Assembly (NCBI GenBank): GCA_038323835.1
Contig: JBBQHI010000001.1
Location: 62,001 to 126,000 of the forward strand
DNA from: JACVRW01 sp038323835
Lineage (GTDB): Bacteria > Actinomycetota > Thermoleophilia > Solirubrobacterales > Thermoleophilaceae
Length of the DNA stretch: 64,000 nucleotides
Reading direction: 5' to 3'
Part shown: positions 56,579 through 64,000 of the stretch, one piece after another
Position numbering within the stretch: position 1 is the stretch's first letter
How the letters are laid out: each line of letters begins with the position of its first letter
Position numbers and translations under genes: made by a program
The notes under the pieces: model-generated
Seen by the model: only the letters and a program-made list of their open reading frames with translations
What the model was told of the DNA's origin: nothing
The model's database searches: none

Positions 56579-58246
56579 ATGACCTTGGCGCCGAAGAGCG
56601 CCGGTCGGGCGCCCGACGTAATGATCGGCCGCCCGGCGATGGCACGGACGCTCGCATACTTCTACATAGCCGCCGCCGCCCTCATGGGGGTATCGCTTGC
56701 GCTGCCCTATCCCGAGGAGAACACGCTCGGTCTGGCGCTGGTGGCCGCCGGGGGCGCGGTGGCCGGGACGCTGCTGATGTGGCGCTCGGACTCCCTCCCG
56801 CGCCGGCTCGTGCCCGTCCTGCTCGCCGCCGCCACGCTGATGATCACCGCGGCGATCTACTTCCGTGGCGACCGTTCCAGCTTCTTCGCCCTGCTCTACC
56901 TGTGGGTCGCGCTCGAGGCCTTCTACTTCCACGGGCGCCGCTGGGCGGTGGTTCAGGTGGGGGTCCAGGCCGTGGCCTACGGGGCGGTGCTGGCCGTGCT
57001 GCCCGGCGACCGCCCGGTGGAGAACTGGGTGCTGGTGGTGGGCGTGGGGGTCGTGGCCGGCGCTCTGGCGGCCTACCAGCGCGGCAAGATCTCCACGCTC
57101 GTGGCCTCGCTGGACGACGCCGCGCGCACCGACCCCCTGACCGGCCTGCTCAACCGCCGTGCCTTCGAGGAGCTGTTCGAGCACGAGCTGGAGCGGGTGC
57201 ACCGCATGGGCGGCCGGCTGTCCGTCCTGATCGGAGACCTGGACGGCTTCAAGGCCGTGAACGACCGCTTCGGCCACGAGGCCGGTGACGCGGTGCTGGC
57301 CAAGGTGGCCGACGACATGCTCAAGTGGAAGCGCAAGATCGACACGCCGGCCCGGATCGGCGGTGAGGAGTTCGCGGTCCTGCTCCCGGACACCGACGAG
57401 CGCGGCGCGTACCTGGTGGCCGAGCGCCTGCGGCGCGCCACCCACCGCAGCTTCGCCGAATACCCGCTGCCGGTGACGATCAGCTTCGGCGTGGCCACCC
57501 AGCCCGAGCACGGCGACGACCTGCGCTCGCTTCTGCGCGCCGCCGACCGCGCCCTCTACGCCGCGAAGGACCTGGGCAAGGACCGCACGGCGATCTTCAG
57601 CGCCGAGGTGGCGCGCGTTCTGGCGCGCGCGTCGGGGTCGCAGAGCGGCGATCTCCACCTCGCGCCTCTCATGGCCCTGGCCGAGGCTCTCGACGTGCGC
57701 GATCACGGCAACGCCGCCCACTCCCGGACGGTGGGGCTGTACTCGCGGATGATGGCCGTGGAGCTGGGGCCCTCACCCGAGCGCGTGGAGCGGGTGCGGG
57801 CGGCGGGGGTCCTGCACGACGTGGGCAAGATCGGCGTGTCCGATCCGCTGCTGGTGAAGATGGGCCCGCTCGGTGACGAGGACTGGAAGGAGCTCCGCAC
57901 CCATCCCGAGATCGGAGCCCAGCTCCTGTCCCGGCCCGAGCTCGCAGACCTGCGCGGATGGGTCCAGGCCCACCACGAGTGGCTCGACGGCTCGGGATAT
58001 CCCTTCGGCCTGGCCGGCGACGACATTCCTCTCGAGGCGAGGATCCTCGCCGTGGCCGACTCCTACGAGGCGATGACCCGCGACCGCGTCTACCGGCAGG
58101 CCCTCGGCGAGGAGGCGGCGCGCGCCGAGCTGCGCGCCGGCTGCGGGACTCAGTTCGACAGAAACGTCGTGAACGTGTTCCTCGGAGCGCTCGATCGCGA
58201 GCGTGAGGAGGAGCTCCAGGTCCCCGCGGCAACTGTCACAAAGTAG
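56579..58246 (+). CDS. Membrane GGDEF-HD-GYP c-di-GMP protein
   Basis: A 555-residue paralogue of the preceding gene. Membrane helices span about residues 22-175. The GGDEF domain has canonical IGDLDGFKAVNDRFGHEAGD and GGEEF (about 261-265), so diguanylate cyclase activity is expected. The HD-GYP domain has HDVGKIG (about 413) and HHEWLDGSGYP (about 465), the phosphodiesterase signature. Having both halves suggests a switch set by the membrane sensor. The start may be ATG 56621. Its last codons overlap the direct repeats of the ATP synthase promoter. Confidence 0.9.
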   Translation: MTLAPKSAGRAPDVMIGRPAMARTLAYFYIAAAALMGVSLALPYPEENTLGLALVAAGGAVAGTLLMWRSDSLPRRLVPVLLAAATLMITAAIYFRGDRSSFFALLYLWVALEAFYFHGRRWAVVQVGVQAVAYGAVLAVLPGDRPVENWVLVVGVGVVAGALAAYQRGKISTLVASLDDAARTDPLTGLLNRRAFEELFEHELERVHRMGGRLSVLIGDLDGFKAVNDRFGHEAGDAVLAKVADDMLKWKRKIDTPARIGGEEFAVLLPDTDERGAYLVAERLRRATHRSFAEYPLPVTISFGVATQPEHGDDLRSLLRAADRALYAAKDLGKDRTAIFSAEVARVLARASGSQSGDLHLAPLMALAEALDVRDHGNAAHSRTVGLYSRMMAVELGPSPERVERVRAAGVLHDVGKIGVSDPLLVKMGPLGDEDWKELRTHPEIGAQLLSRPELADLRGWVQAHHEWLDGSGYPFGLAGDDIPLEARILAVADSYEAMTRDRVYRQALGEEAARAELRAGCGTQFDRNVVNVFLGALDREREEELQVPAATVTK

Positions 58247-58273
58247 TCACAAAGTCCCTGGCTGTTGTACGGT
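58235..58273 (+). promoter_or_regulatory. ATP synthase operon promoter with tandem direct repeat
   Basis: GTCACAAAGT occurs at 58235-58244 and 58246-58255, an 11-bp period, so both face the same side of the helix. TACGGT (58268-58273) is a good -10 box, and the second repeat occupies the -35 position, which has no TTGAC-like box. An activator bound to the repeats could drive the operon. A leader of about 65 nt follows, with CCGACGG/CCGTCGG complementary blocks (58281-58287, 58329-58335). Confidence 0.5.
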
Positions 58274-58343
58274 ACGCGCCCCGACGGAGTAGCCGAGGTA
58301 CCCGCCCGGATCACCTCGCGAAGGCTCGCCGTCGGAGCACCTC

Positions 58344-58742
58344 TTGGCGACCCACGTTCTAAAGACATCTCATGCACCGCTCTCCCTGCGCGCGGTGCGG
58401 CTCGTGGACGTCCTGGTCCTCGTGCTCGCGTTGCCGGTGTTCGTCGCGGCGGGGTGGTCGCTGTTCGCCTGGGCCGGGGTGACCGCGGTGTGGCTCTTCC
58501 AGCGCGGGATTCAGACCCTGATCCAGCGCCGGGCGCGCGTCGCCACCAACCCGCGCACCTCCCTGGGCCTCATGACCGTGAGCCTCATGGGCCGCATCTG
58601 GTTCCTGATGTTCGCGGTGCTGGCCATCGGGCTGATCGACCGTGAGGCCGGCCTCCCCGCCGCGGTGCTCACCGCAGTGACCTTCCAGGCCTGGTTCACG
58701 GGCTTCATGGTGTCCCGGAGCATGGAGGAGGGCGCGCTGTGA
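58344..58742 (+). CDS. AtpI-like small membrane protein at head of atp operon
   Basis: A 132-residue protein with four hydrophobic helices (VDVLVLVLALPVFVAAGW, LFAWAGVTAVWLF, IWFLMFAVLAIGLI, AAVLTAVTFQAWFTGFMV). In position and shape it resembles AtpI/Atp membrane helpers that precede atpB and aid c-ring assembly, but sequence similarity is weak, so the name is positional. TTG 58344 is the likely start. The stop overlaps the atpB GTG (GTGA). Confidence 0.7.
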   Translation: MATHVLKTSHAPLSLRAVRLVDVLVLVLALPVFVAAGWSLFAWAGVTAVWLFQRGIQTLIQRRARVATNPRTSLGLMTVSLMGRIWFLMFAVLAIGLIDREAGLPAAVLTAVTFQAWFTGFMVSRSMEEGAL

Positions 58743-59638
58743 CCACCAAGCGCAAGGTCCTGATCGCGTTAGGCGTCTACCTCTTCATCGCCGTCGCGCT
58801 GGTGGCGATCCTCGGCAGCAACGGCAAGAACGAGGAGTTCACTCCCACCGACGAGTTCAAGCTCGATCCCTGGATCAGCCTGAAGATCGGCCCGGTGGAC
58901 ATGAGCATCAACAAGGCGGTGCTCTACCTGGTGCTCGCCTGCGTGCTCACCGGTGCCGTTATGACCTACATCGCCAAGCGCATGACGGACAAGCCCAACC
59001 GCGTGCAGACGGCCATGGAGGTCATGTACGACCTCACCTACAACACCATCGCGCGGGGGAACATGTCGCGCGAGATGTCGCTGCGCTGGTTCCCGTTCGT
59101 GGCCACGCTCTTCTTCTTCATCTGGATCTCGAACCTGATCGGGTATATCCCGCTCCCGACCAACACCGAGCACACCGCCGAGATCTTCGGCCTCGAGGTG
59201 CCCACGCTCGCGCTCTACGCGGCCACGGCGAACATCTCCGTGCCGATCATCCTCACCCTGGTCGTGTGGTTCGCCTACCAGGCCGAGGGCATCCGGGCCA
59301 AGGGCTTCGTGAACTACATCAGGGGCCTGATCCCGTCCGGCACTCCGGGAGTCCTCAAGGGCCCGATCTTCGTGATCGAGGTGATCTCCCAGTTCGTCCG
59401 GATCATCTCGCTCTCGGTGCGGCTCTTCGCGAACATCCTCGCCGGCCACATGCTCATCCTGTTCATGGGCGGTGGCCTGGCCGTGATCCTGGGGATCGCC
59501 GCGCTCGGCTGGCTGACGCTGCCGCTGGCCATCATCTTCTTCCTGCTGGAGGTGGGCCTGGTGGCCACCCTCCAGGCCTTCATCTTCGCAACGCTGTCGT
59601 CCATCTACTTCGGCGAGGCCACCGCCGCGGGTCACTGA
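58739..59638 (+). CDS. atpB: F-type ATP synthase subunit a
   Basis: A 299-residue Fo subunit a forming the proton half-channels. The essential Arg is in SLSVRLFANILAGH, and FFLLEVGLVATLQAFIFATLSSIYFGE ends the protein. FPFVATLFFFIWISNLIGYIP is the conserved helix block. It is slightly longer than average owing to the N-terminal loop. GTG start overlaps the previous gene. Confidence 0.97.
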   Translation: MTTKRKVLIALGVYLFIAVALVAILGSNGKNEEFTPTDEFKLDPWISLKIGPVDMSINKAVLYLVLACVLTGAVMTYIAKRMTDKPNRVQTAMEVMYDLTYNTIARGNMSREMSLRWFPFVATLFFFIWISNLIGYIPLPTNTEHTAEIFGLEVPTLALYAATANISVPIILTLVVWFAYQAEGIRAKGFVNYIRGLIPSGTPGVLKGPIFVIEVISQFVRIISLSVRLFANILAGHMLILFMGGGLAVILGIAALGWLTLPLAIIFFLLEVGLVATLQAFIFATLSSIYFGEATAAGH

Positions 59639-59660
59639 TCTCAAGGAGGATCTTCACCAC

Positions 59661-59930
59661 ATGCTTGACCTATTAGCTCCCATCGCAGCAAGCTCGACAA
59701 CAGTCACCGACGACGGCCTCAAGGCCATCGCGCTCGGCATCGGCGCCGGTCTCGGATCGATCGGCGCCGGCATCGGCGTCGGCTTCATCTTCGGAAAGGT
59801 GATCGAGTCGGTCACGCGCCAGCCGGAGATGCGCGAGGAGATCACGAGCATCCAGTGGCTCGGGTTCGCGCTCACCGAGGCCGTGGCCTTCTACACGTTC
59901 ATCTTCGGCCTGATCGCCTTCTTCCTCTAG
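59661..59930 (+). CDS. atpE: F-type ATP synthase subunit c
   Basis: An 89-residue c subunit: two helices joined by the polar loop TRQPE. The proton-binding carboxylate is Glu73 in FALTEAVAFY; no sodium-site Gln/Ser/Thr pattern is obvious, so a proton enzyme is likely. Gly-rich IGAGLGSIGAGIGVGFIFG packs the ring. AAGGAGG lies upstream of the ATG. Confidence 0.97.
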   Translation: MLDLLAPIAASSTTVTDDGLKAIALGIGAGLGSIGAGIGVGFIFGKVIESVTRQPEMREEITSIQWLGFALTEAVAFYTFIFGLIAFFL

Positions 59931-59951
59931 GCCGGGTTGGAGGCTCTGACC

Positions 59952-60494
59952 ATGATCCCGCTCGCCGAGGGCAACCCGCTCATCTCGATCTCGCTGGGCG
60001 TGATGATCTGGACGCTGATCGCGTTCCTGGTCACGCTGTACGTCCTGAACAAGCTGGCGTTCCCGCGGATCGCCGAGGCGCTGGACCGCCGCCGTAAGGC
60101 GATCGACGACTCGATCGACTCCGCGCAGCGGACCAAGCAGGAGGCGGACGAGCTGCTCGAGGAGTACCGCGCTCGCCTGAAGGAGGCGCGCGAGCAGGCC
60201 GACGACATCGTGACCCGGGCGCGCAAGGCCGCCGATTCGCTTCAGGACGACTCGAAGGCGCAGGCCACCCAGCAGCGCGAGGAGCTGATGGCCGCGGCCC
60301 GGCGCGACATCCAGGCCGAGACACGCCGCTCGCTCGACGAGATCCGCAAGGAGGTGGCCAATCTCACGGTGCTGGCCACCGAGAAGGTCACGCGCAAGTC
60401 GCTGAACGCCGATGATCAGAAGCGGCTGGTGGAGGACGCCCTCAGCGAGGTCGACTTCTCCGCGCTCTCGAAGGAAGGGAACGGCGCGAGGTAG
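59952..60494 (+). CDS. atpF: F-type ATP synthase subunit b
   Basis: A 180-residue stator subunit with one N-terminal membrane helix (ISISLGVMIWTLIAFLVTLYVL) and a long charged helix (about 35-160). ATG 59952 is preferred to TTG 59937 because GGAGG lies 8-9 nt before it. NLTVLATEKVTRKSLNADDQKRLV is the usual C-terminal block that meets delta. Confidence 0.94.
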   Translation: MIPLAEGNPLISISLGVMIWTLIAFLVTLYVLNKLAFPRIAEALDRRRKAIDDSIDSAQRTKQEADELLEEYRARLKEAREQADDIVTRARKAADSLQDDSKAQATQQREELMAAARRDIQAETRRSLDEIRKEVANLTVLATEKVTRKSLNADDQKRLVEDALSEVDFSALSKEGNGAR

Positions 60495-61028
60495 ATGGAG
60501 GAGATCGCCGACGTCTACGCCCGTGCGCTGTTCGAGGCCGCCAAGGACGCGGAGGCGCTCGACCGCGTGCACGACGAGCTCGACCAGTTCACCGAGACGC
60601 TCGACAGCGATCGCGACCTGCAGGTCTTCTTCTTCTCGCCCTACTTCTCCTCGGAGGAGAAGAAGCAGGGTGTGAGCCGGGTCCTCGAAGACGCCGATCC
60701 CCGCTTCGTGAACTTCCTCGAGCTTCTGGCCGAGCGCCACCGGATGCCGGTGATATTCCGGATCAGGAGGGTGTTCGACGCCCTCTGGGCGGAGGAGAAC
60801 CGGCTGCTGCCGGTGACCGTCACGAGCGCCGTGGAGCTCGACGAGCAGCTGGTCGGCGACATCGGCAAGCGCATCGAGGAGCAGACGGGCCGGCGCGTGG
60901 AGCTGAGCTCGAAGGTGGATCCCGACCTTCTCGGGGGCCTGAAGGTGAGCGTCGGGAACATGGTGCTCGACGCGAGTGTCCGCAACAGACTTGAACAGCT
61001 ACGCAAGCAGGTCGCGAAAGCGGCCTGA
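60495..61028 (+). CDS. atpH: F-type ATP synthase subunit delta
   Basis: A 177-residue delta subunit linking the b stalk to F1: VYARALFEAAKDAEALDRVHDELDQF at the N-terminus and VELSSKVDPDLLGGLKVSVGNMVLDASVRNRLEQL at the C-terminus are family marks. ATG follows the atpF TAG directly with no spacer. Confidence 0.95.
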   Translation: MEEIADVYARALFEAAKDAEALDRVHDELDQFTETLDSDRDLQVFFFSPYFSSEEKKQGVSRVLEDADPRFVNFLELLAERHRMPVIFRIRRVFDALWAEENRLLPVTVTSAVELDEQLVGDIGKRIEEQTGRRVELSSKVDPDLLGGLKVSVGNMVLDASVRNRLEQLRKQVAKAA

Positions 61029-61049
61029 TTGAGGCGAAGGAGCTTCGAA

Positions 61050-62729
<1,680 letters not shown>

Positions 62730-62732
62730 CCC

Positions 62733-63653
62733 ATGGCCAGCCTGAAGGACATCCGGAGCCGCATCTCGTCGGTTAAGAACATCCGCAAGATCACGCGGGC
62801 CATGGAGATGGTGGCCGCCGCGCGGCTGCGGCGCGCCGAGCAGCGGATCGAGGCGCTGCGGCCCTACGCGGATGCCCTGCGCCGGATGACGCGGCGAGCC
62901 TCGGAGGACGCCGACAGCATCCCCAGCCTGCCGATCCTGCAGGAGCGCGAGAACCCCAAGCGGGTGGGCATCCTCCTGGTCACCGGCGACCGCGGCCTGG
63001 CCGGGCCGTTCAACTCTCAGATAGTGCGCGCGGGCAACCGCCGCGCGGCCACCCTGCGGGGCGAGGGGATCGACGTGCTCTGGTACGCCAGCGGGCGTCG
63101 CGGCGAGTCCTCGCTGCGGTTCCGCGGCATGGAGATCGGGGACACCTGGACCGGCTTCACCGACCGGCCGGCGTTCGCGGACGCGCGCCAGATCGCCGAC
63201 GGCCTGGCCGCCGCGTACGTGGACGGCAAGGTGGACCGGGTGGAGATCATCTACAACGGCTTCATCTCCGCCGCGCGCCAGGAGGTGCGCGAGGAGACCC
63301 TGCTGCCGCTCCAGCACGCCGACATCCTCGGCGGCGACGAGGCGGAGGCCGAGCCGGAGGAGGAGCAGCGCGAAAAGGACGCGAGCGGCCATCACGCCCT
63401 CTGGATCTACGAGCCCGAGCCGGAGGAGATCCTCGCGCGCCTCGTGCCCGACTACGTCGAGATATCCATCTTCAGGGCGCTGCTGGAGTCCACGGCGTCC
63501 GAGCACGGCGCCCGCATGAGCGCCATGCGCAACGCATCCGACAACGCCGCCGAGCTGATCGACGACCTCACGCTCGAGGCCAACCGCCAACGCCAGGCGG
63601 AGATCACGCAGGAGATCATGGAGGTCGTCGCGGGCGCCGAGGGCGTTACTTAG
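62733..63653 (+). CDS. atpG: F-type ATP synthase subunit gamma
   Basis: A 306-residue central-stalk subunit. The N-terminal helix SLKDIRSRISSVKNIRKITRAMEMVAAARLRRA and the C-terminal helix SERGARMSAMRNASDNAAELID-like block (here EHGARMSAMRNASDNAAELI) form the rotor. An acidic insert of about 20 residues (DEAEAEPEEEQREKD) lies in the Rossmann-like part. It is longer than the E. coli subunit (287). Confidence 0.96.
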   Translation: MASLKDIRSRISSVKNIRKITRAMEMVAAARLRRAEQRIEALRPYADALRRMTRRASEDADSIPSLPILQERENPKRVGILLVTGDRGLAGPFNSQIVRAGNRRAATLRGEGIDVLWYASGRRGESSLRFRGMEIGDTWTGFTDRPAFADARQIADGLAAAYVDGKVDRVEIIYNGFISAARQEVREETLLPLQHADILGGDEAEAEPEEEQREKDASGHHALWIYEPEPEEILARLVPDYVEISIFRALLESTASEHGARMSAMRNASDNAAELIDDLTLEANRQRQAEITQEIMEVVAGAEGVT

Positions 63654-63660
63654 AGCGGAA

Positions 63661-63695
63661 GCGCTCGGCTCGGCCGAGTGCGCACCGACTTTTTT
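63661..63695 (+). promoter_or_regulatory. Hairpin and T-run between atpG and atpD
   Basis: GCGCTCGGC, loop TCG, GCCGAG(TG)CGC, six nt, then six T. The stem has a two-base bulge and the T-run is offset by ACCGAC, so it resembles a weak terminator or attenuator rather than an operon end. It could lower or tune expression of atpD and later genes. Confidence 0.4.
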
Positions 63696-63713
63696 CAAAG
63701 GAGATTTGGGAAC

Positions 63714-64000
63714 TTGGAAGCCGGAACACAGACCCAGCAGGAGAGCCGCGACACCCAGGACGAGCACGTCGGGAGAGTCGAGGAGGTCCAGGGCGTGGTG
63801 GTCGAGGTGCTGTTCGCCAGCGGCCACCTCCCCGAGATCTACAACGCGCTCGAGGTGGAGCTCGAGGACAAGGACCGCGACCGGCTCGTGCTCGAGGTGC
63901 AGCAGCACCTGGGTGACGACCGGATCCGGGCGGTGGCCATGGACGCCACCGACGGGCTCTCCCGCGGCGTTCGCGTGCGCGACACCGGCGGGCCGATCAC
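63714..64000 (+). CDS. atpD: F-type ATP synthase subunit beta (partial, runs off window)
   Basis: The first 95 codons of the catalytic beta subunit: VEEVQGVVVEVLFASGHLPEIYNALEVEL and LEVQQHLGDDRIRAVAMDATDGLSRGVRVRDTGGPI give the beta-barrel domain that always starts AtpD. TTG 63714 follows AAAGGAG (63697-63703) and opens with a 17-residue polar extension (EAGTQTQQESRDTQDEH). The P-loop is beyond the window edge. Confidence 0.93.
   Translation, partial: MEAGTQTQQESRDTQDEHVGRVEEVQGVVVEVLFASGHLPEIYNALEVELEDKDRDRLVLEVQQHLGDDRIRAVAMDATDGLSRGVRVRDTGGPI

Overview
This window comes from a high-GC actinobacterium, most likely class Thermoleophilia (Solirubrobacterales or a close relative). The evidence is the very high G+C with many GTG and TTG starts, an actinobacterial group 1h [NiFe] hydrogenase cluster, a DUF1385 gene beside rpmE, a Rv2578c-type radical SAM gene, an LAXTG-type surface protein, and a split B12-dependent acyl-CoA mutase. 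The lineage is inferred from gene content, not from a marker tree. No rRNA, tRNA or CRISPR array was seen.

Layout. 1-4845: a truncated cytochrome P450, an alpha/beta hydrolase, a GNAT acetyltransferase, several NTF2/SnoaL-fold proteins and a prepilin-like surface protein. 5242-9415: a lipid module of patatin, MGAT-like acyltransferase and an SRPBCC-acyl-CoA ligase fusion. 9477-12957: a membrane/coiled-coil protein, a secreted GH3 glycosidase, a broken secreted-protein gene with intact promoter and signal peptide, and a further gene remnant. 13007-22488: leucyl aminopeptidase, thiolase, HAD phosphatase, a split B12 mutase whose two genes are separated by two secreted-protein genes, and an O-methyltransferase. 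22697-26279: etfB, etfA and an ETF:quinone oxidoreductase, the route by which acyl-CoA dehydrogenases feed electrons to the quinone pool. 26323-31462: esterase, a stand-alone Lrp/AsnC ligand-binding domain, gpsA, rpmE, a CARDB protein and DUF1385.

31493-45567 is a compact hydrogenase island: hypC, a second HypC/HupF, hypD, hypE, small and large subunits, a NifU/Cys4 iron-sulphur protein, three poorly characterised proteins, the maturation protease, hypA, hypB, a SIS-domain protein, hypF and, convergent to it, a 66-residue peptide that is 36 % histidine. It lies between rpmE-DUF1385 and prfA-prmC-tsaC-glyA-wecA-atp, a run I would expect to be continuous, so the island looks inserted. It probably supplies electrons from trace H2 to aerobic respiration.

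45635-51657 holds prfA, prmC, tsaC, an epoxide-hydrolase-like gene, glyA and a wecA/tagO-type transferase. 51683-58246 holds a radical SAM gene, an ArsR/SRPBCC pair, a Mop protein, YjbQ and two tandem GGDEF-HD-GYP proteins. 58344-64000 is the F-type ATP synthase operon (small membrane protein, atpB, E, F, H, A, G and the start of atpD).

Two genome-wide signals stand out. Many genes have a TANNNT -10 box ending only about 6-10 nt before the start codon, which suggests leaderless transcripts. A 42-44 bp REP-like element occurs four times, and one copy forms part of the hypE reading frame.
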